64,000 nt of DNA from Paraburkholderia sp. BL23I1N1 (GTDB lineage Bacteria > Pseudomonadota > Gammaproteobacteria > Burkholderiales > Burkholderiaceae), in contig NZ_RAPV01000001.1 of NCBI RefSeq assembly GCF_003610295.1, positions 4,836,001-4,900,000 on the forward strand, read 5' to 3'. Numbering within the stretch: the stretch's first letter is position 1; each line of letters opens with the position of its first letter. Of this stretch, positions 16,430 through 25,427 are shown in pieces. Both the position numbers and the translations under genes were made by a program. A model generated the notes under the pieces. It did no database searches. It was not told the DNA's origin and worked only from the letters and a program-made list of their open reading frames with translations.

Positions 16430-17224
16430 TCAGGATACCGGCAGCAGCTTGCCACTGAACACCACCGGACCGGTAGGCACATTGTGATCGGGCGAGCCGC
16501 CCGGCGCCTCGATCGAGACCGCCAGCGCGTCGTAGTTTTCCGGTTTCTGCTGACCGGCCGTGACCTTGCCGCTGGCGCTATCCGGCAGCATGCCAAGCGA
16601 CACCGGATGGCCATTGGCCGGAATACCCCATAGCTCCATCGCGCGGCCGGCCGGCAAGTCGACCCTGCCGAGCGGATGCAGCGTCATGGTGGCGTGAGCT
16701 TCGTCCCACACGACCAGCATCACCGGATGCGTTTCCTTGTCATTGAGCACCGCGACATGCGAAACGGCCGTTTCCGGCTGTTGCGCGACGGTAGGCGCCG
16801 AGGCAGGTGTCGCACCGGAAGGCAGCAGCGAGCGTACGGCGACCACCACGGCGACCGCGGCGAACCCCGTCACGCCGATCGCCCAGCCTCGCCAGAACGC
16901 GAGGTTCTCGAAGATGTTGCCGGATGGACGCGCGGGTGTTTCGACCACGGAGCGCGGCCGTGCTGCCTCACGTGCCACCTCGCGTACCGAGCTCAGGCCG
17001 AGGCGCCGCTCGATCGCGTCCCACACGGCGGCCGGCGGCATGCGCGGTTCCGCGAGTTCGGCCAGGGGCGAGATGCGCCGCTGCCATTCTTCGATAGCCT
17101 GACGGATCGCCGGATCATGGTCCGCGTACCGTTGGAAGCGGCGCCGCGCGCCACCGCGCAGTGTGCCGAGCACATACTCGGCGGCCAGCATATCGACCAG
17201 CTGAGGATAGCGATGGAGATTCAT
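16430..17224 (-). CDS. anti-sigma factor, RskA type
   Basis: A 264-residue protein. The N-terminal cytoplasmic part (ASD fold: LVDMLAAEYVLGTLRGGARRRF ... PPAAVWDAIERRLGL) is followed by one membrane span near residues 130-150 (GWAIGVTGFAAVAVVVAV) and a periplasmic RskA domain (VLVVWDEAHATMTLHPLGRV). It sequesters the cognate ECF sigma factor. The start overlaps the sigma gene stop as TGATG. The RskA domain commonly responds to regulated proteolysis; the signal here is unknown. Confidence 0.87.
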   Translation of the reverse strand: MNLHRYPQLVDMLAAEYVLGTLRGGARRRFQRYADHDPAIRQAIEEWQRRISPLAELAEPRMPPAAVWDAIERRLGLSSVREVAREAARPRSVVETPARPSGNIFENLAFWRGWAIGVTGFAAVAVVVAVRSLLPSGATPASAPTVAQQPETAVSHVAVLNDKETHPVMLVVWDEAHATMTLHPLGRVDLPAGRAMELWGIPANGHPVSLGMLPDSASGKVTAGQQKPENYDALAVSIEAPGGSPDHNVPTGPVVFSGKLLPVS

Positions 17225-17793
17225 CACTCGCCTCCCAGGCAGGCTTTCAGCTTGGCAAGGCCGCGCCGGATCCAGGATTTGATGGTGCCGAGCGGCACCG
17301 TCAGCATTTCGGCAATCTCGCTATGGCTTTGATCGCGCAGGTAGGCGAGGGCAACCGCCTGACGCTGCGCCGGTTCCAGTTGCTGCATGCAGCCGGCCAG
17401 CAGACGCGCCTGCAGGCTGACCGCGGTCAATGCTTCGGGATCCGGATCGCCGCTTGCCACGAGATCGTCCAACGCATCGCTCCATTCTGTTTCCTGCGTG
17501 TCCACCCGCCGCAGGTGATCGAGAGCACGGTTTCTGACGATTTCCGACATCCACGTCATCGGGGCGGATAGTGCCCGGCGATAGTCGCCGGCGAAGCGCC
17601 AGATATTGACGAAGCTATCCTGCAAGACCTCTTCGGCCCACTCGTGCCTGCTCAATATACGGAGCGCGAGACCAAACAGTTTCGGGGCGGCGAGAACATA
17701 TAGCTCGCGCAGTGCCGCGGCGTCCTGTTTGGCCACGCGTTCGAGCAACTCGGCGAGGGTTTCCGGCGTCAGTTCTCGAGGATCGGCGGTCAT
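17224..17793 (-). CDS. ECF RNA polymerase sigma factor (SigK-like)
   Basis: A 189-residue sigma-70 family protein. Region 2 (ALRELYVLAAPKLFGLALRIL ... AEEVLQDSFVNIWRFAGDY) and region 4 (LEPAQRQAVALAYLRDQSHSEIAEML ... GTIKSWIRRGLAKLKA) are both clear. It is coupled with the RskA-type anti-sigma gene, the arrangement of SigK/RskA group ECF systems. In other Burkholderia this pair is linked to oxidative or envelope stress, but no target promoter was found here. Confidence 0.9.
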   Translation of the reverse strand: MTADPRELTPETLAELLERVAKQDAAALRELYVLAAPKLFGLALRILSRHEWAEEVLQDSFVNIWRFAGDYRRALSAPMTWMSEIVRNRALDHLRRVDTQETEWSDALDDLVASGDPDPEALTAVSLQARLLAGCMQQLEPAQRQAVALAYLRDQSHSEIAEMLTVPLGTIKSWIRRGLAKLKACLGGE

Positions 17794-17825
17794 GGAAAAT
17801 GGTGTGGTGGGCTTGCGGGCCTATG

Positions 17826-18761
17826 TTACTCAACACCCCATCGCAACACCAGCGGATCGAGTTTCCGCGCGACTTTCAGCAATCCGGCGCGCGTGGCCGG
17901 ATGCATGGGCGGTAACGGATGGCGCACTGCGTCAGATCGAATCACACCGCCTTCTTTCATCAACGCCTTGCACGACGCGAGGCCGCCCTGGCGGTTTTCG
18001 TAGTTGATGAGCGGCAGCCACGCCTGATAGTGGGCGGCGGCTGCATCGGTGTCGCCGGCCGCGTAGGCATCGACGATTAACCGGATGCCGTCCGGGTAAC
18101 CGCCGCCGGTCATCGAACCGGTTGCGCCCGCATCGAGATCGGCCATCAACGTGATCGCTTCTTCGCCATCCCATGGACCCACCACGGCGTCGCCGCCCAA
18201 TTCGATCAGCTCGCGCACCTTGTTCGCCGCCTGAGGCACTTCGATCTTGAAGTAGGACACGTTTTGCAGCTCACGCGCCATGCGCGCGAGAAACGGCGCG
18301 GACAAGGCCGTACCGCTGACCGGCGCGTCCTGGATCATGATCGGAATCCCGATTGCATCGGATACCGTGCGATAGAACTCATAGATGCCGCGCTCGCCGA
18401 TGCGGATCGTCGCGCCGTGATACGGCGGCATGATCATCACCATTGCGGCGCCCGCGGCCTGCGCGCTGCGGCTGCGCTCGGCGCACAGGTGCGAACTGAA
18501 GTGCGTGGTCGTGACGATCACCGGCACACGGCCGGCGACATGTTCGAGCACGACGTGCATGAGCGTGTTGCGTTCCTCGTCGGACAGCGCGAATTGCTCG
18601 GAGAAGTTCGCCAGAATACACAGGCCGTTGGAACCCGCGTCGATCATGAAATCGATGCAGCGTTTCTGGCCTTCCAGGTCGAGCCGGCCGGCGTCGTCGA
18701 AGATGGTCGGCGCGACGGGGAACACGCCGCGCAATGGAGCAGGGTTGTCGGTAGAGGTCAT
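17826..18761 (-). CDS. araD: L-2-keto-3-deoxyarabonate dehydratase-type DHDPS family enzyme
   Basis: A 311-residue TIM-barrel enzyme. The Schiff-base Lys is in NVSYFKIEVPQAA; the family landmark is CILANFSEQFALSDEERN, and the usual catalytic Tyr segment is replaced by PIMIQDAPVSG. This combination, and the C-terminal INYENRQGGLASCKALMKEGG, is that of L-2-keto-3-deoxyarabonate dehydratase from the non-phosphorylative L-arabinose pathway of Azospirillum and Burkholderia. The divergent LysR resembles GbpR, often found beside these genes. No arabinose dehydrogenase, lactonase or arabonate dehydratase is in the window. Confidence 0.75.
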   Translation of the reverse strand: MTSTDNPAPLRGVFPVAPTIFDDAGRLDLEGQKRCIDFMIDAGSNGLCILANFSEQFALSDEERNTLMHVVLEHVAGRVPVIVTTTHFSSHLCAERSRSAQAAGAAMVMIMPPYHGATIRIGERGIYEFYRTVSDAIGIPIMIQDAPVSGTALSAPFLARMARELQNVSYFKIEVPQAANKVRELIELGGDAVVGPWDGEEAITLMADLDAGATGSMTGGGYPDGIRLIVDAYAAGDTDAAAAHYQAWLPLINYENRQGGLASCKALMKEGGVIRSDAVRHPLPPMHPATRAGLLKVARKLDPLVLRWGVE

Positions 18762-18775
18762 GGTGATGTGCGTTG

Positions 18776-18801
18776 TGCCGAGTTGAGGTGCCGAGTTGAG
18801 G
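18776..18801. repeat. two direct 13-base repeats in the divergent promoter region
   Basis: GTGCCGAGTTGAG occurs twice back to back, just upstream of the dehydratase start. It could be a binding site for the adjacent LysR protein or simple slippage. Confidence 0.4.
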
Positions 18802-18960
18802 TGCCGGGGTGGGGTGCGGGGTTGGGTTGATGAAGTGATGAGGCGTGGCTGTTTGAATGTCTCCGTCGCTCACTATACGGCGGCGTGCGTGGCGGGTATA
18901 TTGAATAGTTTCCATCTTGTGATCGCTTTTACGACTCACCCCGTGGGTCCACGGCACGCC

Positions 18961-19944
18961 ATGAAAGACACCCTGAACGTCCTGCTGTCGAGACTGCGCA
19001 TGAAGCAACTGCAATTGCTGATCGCGCTCGACGACCACACGTCGCTGCACAAGGCAGCCGGTGCGATGTCGATGACGCAATCGGCCGCCAGCAAGGCGCT
19101 ACAGGAGTTGGAGTCGATGTTCGAGGCGCCGCTCTTCGAGCGCTCGAAGAGCGGCATGATTCCGAACCAGCTCGGCCACTGCGTGATCCGCTACGCGCGG
19201 CTCCTCGCAACGGACCTTGCCGCGTTGTGCGGGGACGTGGCTGAGATACGCTCGGGGCGCGGCGGGCGTCTGGCGATCGGGGCGATCATGGGCGCGATTC
19301 CCGAGTGCGTGGTGCCGGCGCTGAATGATCTGCATGCGGGGCAGCCGGGTTTGTCGATCGAAGTGATGGAAGACACGAGCGCGCGCATGTTGCTGCAACT
19401 CGACGAAGGCCGGCTCGATCTGGTGATCGGCCGTGCGGCGGTCGCCGCCGATCCGTCGAAATATCACTATCAGCCGCTGGCAGACGAGCCCTTATCCGTG
19501 GTGGTGGGTTTTGGCCATCCGCCATTGCCCAGGAAGGAAGTTAAGCTGCGTGATCTGGCTGGCCACCGCTGGGTCATGTATCCGTCACATATGCCGTTGC
19601 ACGCGTTGCTTGAGCGGGAGATGGATCTGGCTGGACTCGAGATGCCAGACAACCCGATCTCGACTGCCTCCACGTTCGTGACAGTTGCGTTACTGCAGCG
19701 CAGTGCCGACCTTGTGACACTCTTACCGATCGCGATTGCAACGTTGTTCGTGAAGCAGAAAATGTTGCGCTTCGTGCCGGTCAAACTGAAATCGCCTTCG
19801 CAAACTTTCGGCATTGTGACGCGCAAGGGCGGCGTGCTGTCGCCGGCCGCTGAGCAATTCATCGGGTTATTGCGCGGAGGAAAGGAAAGGCAGCAGGGCG
19901 CGCAGTGGGAGAAGCAGGGGGCGCGGAAGCAAAAAACCGCCTGA
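18961..19944 (+). CDS. gbpR: LysR-family regulator, GbpR-like
   Basis: A 327-residue LysR protein with an N-terminal winged helix (LSRLRMKQLQLLIALDDHTS, AAGAMSMTQSAASKALQELE) and a periplasmic-binding-like effector domain (GRLAIGAIMGAIPECVVPAL). The short KQLQLLIALDDHTSLHKAA form is typical of GbpR/CbbR-related regulators of sugar uptake and pentose catabolism. ATG 18961 was chosen because the family N-terminus starts there; the frame is open for 55 codons upstream. It is divergent from the keto-deoxyarabonate dehydratase gene, its probable target. Confidence 0.8.
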   Translation: MKDTLNVLLSRLRMKQLQLLIALDDHTSLHKAAGAMSMTQSAASKALQELESMFEAPLFERSKSGMIPNQLGHCVIRYARLLATDLAALCGDVAEIRSGRGGRLAIGAIMGAIPECVVPALNDLHAGQPGLSIEVMEDTSARMLLQLDEGRLDLVIGRAAVAADPSKYHYQPLADEPLSVVVGFGHPPLPRKEVKLRDLAGHRWVMYPSHMPLHALLEREMDLAGLEMPDNPISTASTFVTVALLQRSADLVTLLPIAIATLFVKQKMLRFVPVKLKSPSQTFGIVTRKGGVLSPAAEQFIGLLRGGKERQQGAQWEKQGARKQKTA

Positions 19945-20139
19945 AACAGCGCTTTTTCGACGCCCGAAAGACGCTCAATATCTCACGCCAACCGGCACTC
20001 CGCCATGCCTTGCGATGGGGTGTTGCGGCGGCGACACTCTCGGGTAAATCCGAACCGATTGCACCCTCATGTTCCGAGCTACACTTGATTGAAGGTGCGC
20101 CAGAATCAAGAGCAGGGCGCACGCTCGGGGAGAGCAGTC

Positions 20140-23100
20140 ATGAATCGGCCACTGGTTCGGTTACCACTTCGCGCGACAGGCACGGCGCCCGTCAGGAAGT
20201 GGCTCAAATGGGGGCTGGCAGCGGCATTTCTGCTCGCGCTGGCTCTGGCGGCCCGCTTTATCCAGATCGAGATCGGAACATCTCGACTGCAGGCGCGCTA
20301 CCTCTCCGAACTCACGCGCGACGTGGGTTTTGCCGTTGACGATGGTCCAAGTCATTCGATCCGATTTCCTCAGGCCGACAAAGGCCCCTACGACACGCGC
20401 TTCGGCTACGCGTTGCTGCCTTCTTTCCAGCAGCGATTGCTTCAGCGCGGGTTTGAAATCAGCGCACAGGCGCGCGATTCCGAACGAATGCTGTCGCTCG
20501 CCGATGATGGTCTATTTATTCCCTACGCGGAAAAAGATCAGGCAGGGCTGCAACTCTTCGACGGAACCGGTACGCCGCTCTTTGGTGCACAGTATCCGGG
20601 CCGCGTTTATGACAGCTTCGATTCGATCCCGCCGCTAGTCGCCAATTCGCTGCTGTTTATCGAAGACCGCTATCTGCTCGATCCGGATCAGCCAAACCGT
20701 AATCCGGCAATCGACTGGGGGCGCTTTAGCCGCGCGTTAGTCGACCAGGGCGCGCGCGTGTTCAACAAGCATCAGTCGACGCCTGGCGGCAGCACACTCG
20801 CTACGCAGATCGAGAAGTTCCGTCACTCGGCGGGCGGGCGCACGGCAACGCCGCCGGAGAAATTGCGGCAAATCGCATCGGCCTCGGTGCGCGCTTATCT
20901 GAATGGTCCGCAGACCATGCCCGCGCGCCAGCAGATCGTCGTCCACTATCTCAACTCCGTGCCGCTTGCCGCGCAGCCGGGCATCGGCGAAATCAACGGG
21001 ATTGGCGACGGTCTGGCCGCCTGGTATGGTCGCGATTTCAGCGACGTCAACCGCATTCTCAAAGCGCCGTCGACAGAAGAGAATCTTGCCGAGCAGGGCG
21101 TCGCGTTTCGCCAGGTACTTTCGCTGATGATCGCGCAGCGTGCGCCGTCGTATTTTCTGCATCACGGCTATGCCGAACTCGAACGTCTGACGGATAGTTA
21201 TTTACGCTTGCTGGCGAACGGTGGCGTCATCACGGTTGCGCTGCGCGATGCCGCGCTGTCCGCGCAAGTGGATTTGCGTCATGCGCCGAACCCTACGCAG
21301 AACGCTGACTCGTTCGTGTCGCGCAAGGCGGTGACCTCGATGCGCTCGCATTTGTTGGCCGCGCTCGGCATTCCGAGTTTCTATGAACTCGACCGGCTCG
21401 ACCTGCAGGCGACAGGCACGCTCAACAACGCCGTGCAGCAGGCCGTGAGTGAACGCCTCGCCGCCGCCGCAACGCGCGACGGCGCGAAAGCCGCCGGGAT
21501 CGTGGGCTTTGAAATGCTGCGACCCGCCGACGATCCGTCGCGAATCGCCTATAGCTTCACGCTGTTCGAACGGCGCGACGGCGCAAATCTCGTGCGGGTG
21601 CAAACCGATAGCGTCAACCAGCCCTTCGACATCAACTCCGGCGCGCGTCTGAATCTCGGTTCGACCGCGAAAATGCGTACCGTGGTGACGTATTTGCAGA
21701 TCGTCTCCGACCTGCATGCGCGTTATGCCCCGCTGAGCACAGCGGAATTGAAAGCCGTGAAGCCCGATCCGAACGATCAACTCACGCGCTGGGCGCTCGA
21801 CTATCTGACGCACACCTCGGACCGCTCGCTGCAAGCCATGCTCGATGCCGCCGTGGAACGCAAATACTCGGCGAGTCCGGGCGAAATGTTCTACACGGGC
21901 GGCGGCGCGCAGACCTTCAACAACTTCGATTCCGACGACAACAGCCGCATTCTGACGGTACACCGTGCATTCCAGCATTCGGTGAATCTGGTGTTCGTGC
22001 GGCTGATGCGCGATATCGTCCACTACGAAATGGTGCAAACTACCGGGCCGTCGTCGCAATGGTTGGGCGATCCGGCGATCCGCAAGATGTATCTCACGCG
22101 TTTCGCCGATCAGGAAAGCCGCGTGTACATGAATCGTTTCTATACGAAGTACCACGGCAAAACGTCTGAGCAGCAGCTAGCCCTGCTGCTGCTCGGCGTG
22201 CGCAAATCGCCGCCCAAGGTGGCGACCGTGTTGCGCAGTGTCGCGCCTGATGAATCGAATGCGTGGTTCAACGCGAAGATGCGAGCCGCGTTGAAGAACA
22301 CACCGGCTGCCTCGATCCTGGACGATGAAGATCTGGCGAACCTGTACGACAAATATGCGATCGACCGCTTCAATCTGAACGATCGCGGCTACATTTCTAG
22401 CGTGCATCCGCTGGAACTGTGGACCCTCAACTATCTGCGCAGCCATCCCGATGCGACGCTCGACCAGATGCAAAACGCGAGCCGTGACGTGCGTCTGTCG
22501 ACCTATTCGTGGCTCTTCAAGACTCGCTACCACGCCACCCAGGATCGCCGCATCAAGCGGATGGTCGAACTGCGCGCATACGATGCGATCGGCAAATCGT
22601 GGCAGGCGCTCGGCTATCCGTTTGCGACGCTCACGCCGTCGTATGCGGCGGCGATTGGCGCGTCCGGCGACCGGCCGGCTGCGCTCGCGCAACTGATTGG
22701 CGTGATTGCCAACGACGGCAACAAGGTGCCGACGGAAAGCCTCACGCAACTCGATTTCGCGAAAAACACGCCGTACGAAACGCATTTCCAGCGCGCGGCA
22801 GTAGCGCCTCAGCAGCAGTTGTCACCGGAGATTGCCGGGGTGGTCAGAATGCTGCTGCGTGACGTGGTATTAGGCGGTACAGCTAAACGTCTTGCGCAGG
22901 GCATGACGTTCCCCGATGGTCAGACACTCGAGATTTACGGCAAGACCGGCACCGGCGACCAGCGCTTCAATGTGTGGGCCAAAGGCGCGCGCCTGATCGA
23001 GTCGCGCAAGGTGAACCGCAGCGCAACCTTCGTGTTTGTGATGGGGGACCGCTTCTACGGCACGCTGACCGCCTGGGTGCATGAACCGTATGCGTCCCAC

Positions 23101-23220
23101 TACGAGTTCACGAGTGCGCTTTCGGTGCAGTTGCTGAAATCGCTCGCACCGGTGTTGCAACCGTTGCTGCAAAATCCGCCTGCCAGAACCGCTTCTATAA
23201 CGAAGGTCTCCGCGCAATAG
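20140..23220 (+). CDS. large class A penicillin-binding-like protein (GT51 plus transpeptidase)
   Basis: A 1026-residue envelope protein. A single N-terminal anchor spans residues about 20-42. A divergent GT51 transglycosylase follows, with an EDR motif at 175-177 and GGSTLATQ from residue 216. The transpeptidase part has Ser-Thr-Ala-Lys at 508-511 (SxxK), Ser-Val-Asn near 613 (SxN) and KTGTG from 935, so all three penicillin-binding motifs are present. Both the length and the spacing between SxN and KTG (over 300 residues) are much greater than in typical PBP1 proteins. ATG 20140 follows GGGGAGAG. It probably builds or modifies peptidoglycan in a specialised setting; the role is unknown. Confidence 0.78.
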   Translation: MNRPLVRLPLRATGTAPVRKWLKWGLAAAFLLALALAARFIQIEIGTSRLQARYLSELTRDVGFAVDDGPSHSIRFPQADKGPYDTRFGYALLPSFQQRLLQRGFEISAQARDSERMLSLADDGLFIPYAEKDQAGLQLFDGTGTPLFGAQYPGRVYDSFDSIPPLVANSLLFIEDRYLLDPDQPNRNPAIDWGRFSRALVDQGARVFNKHQSTPGGSTLATQIEKFRHSAGGRTATPPEKLRQIASASVRAYLNGPQTMPARQQIVVHYLNSVPLAAQPGIGEINGIGDGLAAWYGRDFSDVNRILKAPSTEENLAEQGVAFRQVLSLMIAQRAPSYFLHHGYAELERLTDSYLRLLANGGVITVALRDAALSAQVDLRHAPNPTQNADSFVSRKAVTSMRSHLLAALGIPSFYELDRLDLQATGTLNNAVQQAVSERLAAAATRDGAKAAGIVGFEMLRPADDPSRIAYSFTLFERRDGANLVRVQTDSVNQPFDINSGARLNLGSTAKMRTVVTYLQIVSDLHARYAPLSTAELKAVKPDPNDQLTRWALDYLTHTSDRSLQAMLDAAVERKYSASPGEMFYTGGGAQTFNNFDSDDNSRILTVHRAFQHSVNLVFVRLMRDIVHYEMVQTTGPSSQWLGDPAIRKMYLTRFADQESRVYMNRFYTKYHGKTSEQQLALLLLGVRKSPPKVATVLRSVAPDESNAWFNAKMRAALKNTPAASILDDEDLANLYDKYAIDRFNLNDRGYISSVHPLELWTLNYLRSHPDATLDQMQNASRDVRLSTYSWLFKTRYHATQDRRIKRMVELRAYDAIGKSWQALGYPFATLTPSYAAAIGASGDRPAALAQLIGVIANDGNKVPTESLTQLDFAKNTPYETHFQRAAVAPQQQLSPEIAGVVRMLLRDVVLGGTAKRLAQGMTFPDGQTLEIYGKTGTGDQRFNVWAKGARLIESRKVNRSATFVFVMGDRFYGTLTAWVHEPYASHYEFTSALSVQLLKSLAPVLQPLLQNPPARTASITKVSAQ

Positions 23221-23231
23221 GCGGCACCGTC

Positions 23232-23356
23232 TAGATGCTATGTGGGAGGGCTGTGTCAGGCGTATCCATTTGCGTGCTCCTTCGGAGAAAACGAGTGTGC
23301 AACTCCCGTTTTACTCCAGTCGGGCTTACTGCCACTGCCCTCCCACATAGCATCTA
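23232..23356. repeat. 125-base element bounded by a perfect 20-base inverted repeat (MITE or structured RNA)
   Basis: The arm at 23232-23251 (TAGATGCTATGTGGGAGGGC) is exactly inverted at 23337-23356, and pairing continues imperfectly inward. The loop holds a second hairpin (GGAGAAAACG near 23285 with CGTTTTACTCC near 23307). Both ends are TA, as expected for insertion with a TA duplication (IS630/mariner type). The right arm overlaps the TAG stop of the ROK gene. It may instead act as a shared bidirectional terminator for the two convergent genes. Confidence 0.7.
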
Positions 23357-24580
23357 ATATCCCGCGTCTGTCGCCGGCTTAAGAAAAAGCTCGTGCACGG
23401 GCGCGAAATGCGCGTACAACGGCAGAATCGCCCCACCCATTGCGCGCGCATCGGCGCCGATGGTGCCTTCCAGTAGTTGCGGACGCACCATGCCTTCCCA
23501 TTCAAAGCGGTCTAGCACGCGCTCGGTTCGGCGGATGATTTCGCGGACCAGTTGCCGGTCGAGTTCGCCGTCGATCACTACCGCTTCCAGGTCGAGCAAG
23601 GCCGCGGCATTGGTCAACGCATTGGCGATCGCCGGGCACGCGGTGTCGAGCCATTGCTCGGTCAGCCGCCACAGTTCCGGCGACAACGCGCGATGGTCAT
23701 GCGCGGCGGCAGGCGGGGTCCCCGCATCGCTTAGCAGCCGCTCCAGAACAAAACCGGATGCTGCGTGCAACAGTTGCCGCGCGGGTTTGCGCGTACTGCC
23801 GTCTTTCAGCGGGATCGAGCCGACTGCGCCCGCGTTGTCGTGCGGTCCGGCATGCAGACGTCCGTCGATCACCAGGCCGCCGCCGATAAACGTGCCGACG
23901 AACAGGTAGAGAAAATTGTGAATCCCGCGACCCTGGCCCATCACGAGTTCGGCCGCGCAGGCAGCGGTGGTGTCTTTGGCGAATTCGACGGGCAAGCCTG
24001 TCATCGTCGCGATGCGGCCGCGCAAGTCGATCTCGTGCCACGCTTCCAGGGCTTCCTGCGGCGCGCCCAGAAAGTCGCGCCAGCCGCCGAGCCACAACGG
24101 CGCCGCCACGCCCACGCCAACCACTTTGTTCGCTTTCGCGCCGAGTGTCTGATTCACGCGTGCCAGCTTGCTTTCGAGCGCGGGAAATAGCGTACGTGGA
24201 TCGGGATAGGCATAGTCGAATACGTCGCGGCACACGACGTGGCCCGCGAAATCCATCGCCAGCACGTCGAGACTGCGGCGCCCCACCTTGATGCCGATGG
24301 TGTACGCGCCATCGGCGCGCAACGCGATCGGCACGGAGGGTTGACCGATGCGGCCGCGCACGCGTGCCTGCTTCTCGAGCAGGCCGTCGTCGATCAGACG
24401 GTCGACGATCATCGACACCGTCTGCATCGACAGGCGCGTGAGGCGGCCAACATCGGCTTTCGGCAGCGGCCCATGCAAACGGATCGCCTGCAGGACGATG
24501 CGTTCGTTGAACTGCCGCATGCCGACCTGATTGGAGCCGACCGTGCGTTTAAGGGGCGAGCGGGTGCCGGTAGTGTCCAT
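23354..24580 (-). CDS. ROK-family transcriptional regulator of the fructose-type ABC operon
   Basis: A 408-residue protein. An N-terminal winged helix (VGMRQFNERIVLQAIRLHGPL, LSMQTVSMIVDRLIDDGLL) precedes a ROK sugar-kinase-fold domain (VVGVGVAAPLW, FVGTFIGGGLVIDGRLHAG, NAGAVGSIPL). The usual ROK zinc motif CxCGxxGC is absent, which is common in this subgroup. It is the last gene of the frcB-frcC-frcA operon. ATG 24580 has GAGGGG upstream; a TTG at 24607 is an alternative. It probably represses the operon in the absence of the sugar. Confidence 0.82.
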   Translation of the reverse strand: MDTTGTRSPLKRTVGSNQVGMRQFNERIVLQAIRLHGPLPKADVGRLTRLSMQTVSMIVDRLIDDGLLEKQARVRGRIGQPSVPIALRADGAYTIGIKVGRRSLDVLAMDFAGHVVCRDVFDYAYPDPRTLFPALESKLARVNQTLGAKANKVVGVGVAAPLWLGGWRDFLGAPQEALEAWHEIDLRGRIATMTGLPVEFAKDTTAACAAELVMGQGRGIHNFLYLFVGTFIGGGLVIDGRLHAGPHDNAGAVGSIPLKDGSTRKPARQLLHAASGFVLERLLSDAGTPPAAAHDHRALSPELWRLTEQWLDTACPAIANALTNAAALLDLEAVVIDGELDRQLVREIIRRTERVLDRFEWEGMVRPQLLEGTIGADARAMGGAILPLYAHFAPVHELFLKPATDAGY

Positions 24581-24610
24581 GGTCGCGTGCCCCTCAGCGG
24601 GATGCAAGCA

Positions 24611-25408
24611 TCATGCAATCGCCTTGACGTCCGCTTCCTTCGCGCCCGTCATGATCGCCACGGCCTCCGACATGTGGATGTCTTTGGTGTTGACGACTGC
24701 CGCGCGTCGGCCGAGCCGCTGGATATGAATGCGGTCCGCGACTTCGAATACGTGCGGCATGTTGTGGCTGATCAGGATCACCGGCAGGCCGCGCTCGCGT
24801 ACGCGGCGGATCAGCTCCAGCACCATGTTGCCTTCCTTCACGCCGAGCGCGGCCGTGGGTTCGTCGAGAATCACCACATGCCGCGCGAACGCGGCGCTGC
24901 GCGCGACGGCCACGCCTTGTCGCTGGCCGCCTGATAAGGTTTCGACCGCCTGGCGCATCGAACGGATGCCGATTTGCAGATCCTTCATGTGCGCGGTGGC
25001 TTCGTCGAGCATGCGGCGCTTGTCGATCATCTTGAAGATCGAGCCGCGCCAGCCTGGTTTGACGAGTTCACGGGCGAGAAACAGGTTTTCGGCGATGCTC
25101 ATGGCGGGCGCCACCGCGAGTTCCTGGTACACGGTTTCGATGCCTTGGGCGCGTGCATCGAGCGGGCTGCGGAAATTGACCGGCTTGCCGTCGAGCAGGA
25201 TTTCGCCTTCATCGGGGACGGTGGCGCCCGAAAGCGCCTTGACCAACGACGACTTGCCCGCGCCGTTATCGCCGATCACAGCAAGAATTTCGCCGGGCAG
25301 CACTTCGAAATCGCAGCCGTCGAGCGCGGTGACGTTGCCGTAGCGTTTGACGAGTCCGCGTGCCTGCAAAACAGGCATGACGGCTGAGGCGGAAGTAGGT
25401 GTCGACAT
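24611..25408 (-). CDS. frcA: sugar ABC transporter ATP-binding protein, FrcA-like
   Basis: A 265-residue single-cassette ATPase with Walker A GDNGAGKSSLVK, signature LSGGQRQGVAVAR, Walker B HVVILDEPTAAL and switch His in LISHNMPHV. Sugar importers of the RbsA type normally have two cassettes; one-cassette ATPases are characteristic of fructose (Frc) systems. A strong AAGGAG lies before the ATG. It energises the importer formed with the permease and binding protein upstream. Confidence 0.87.
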   Translation of the reverse strand: MSTPTSASAVMPVLQARGLVKRYGNVTALDGCDFEVLPGEILAVIGDNGAGKSSLVKALSGATVPDEGEILLDGKPVNFRSPLDARAQGIETVYQELAVAPAMSIAENLFLARELVKPGWRGSIFKMIDKRRMLDEATAHMKDLQIGIRSMRQAVETLSGGQRQGVAVARSAAFARHVVILDEPTAALGVKEGNMVLELIRRVRERGLPVILISHNMPHVFEVADRIHIQRLGRRAAVVNTKDIHMSEAVAIMTGAKEADVKAIA

Positions 25409-25427
25409 GACAGGCTCCTTTGAGCGT

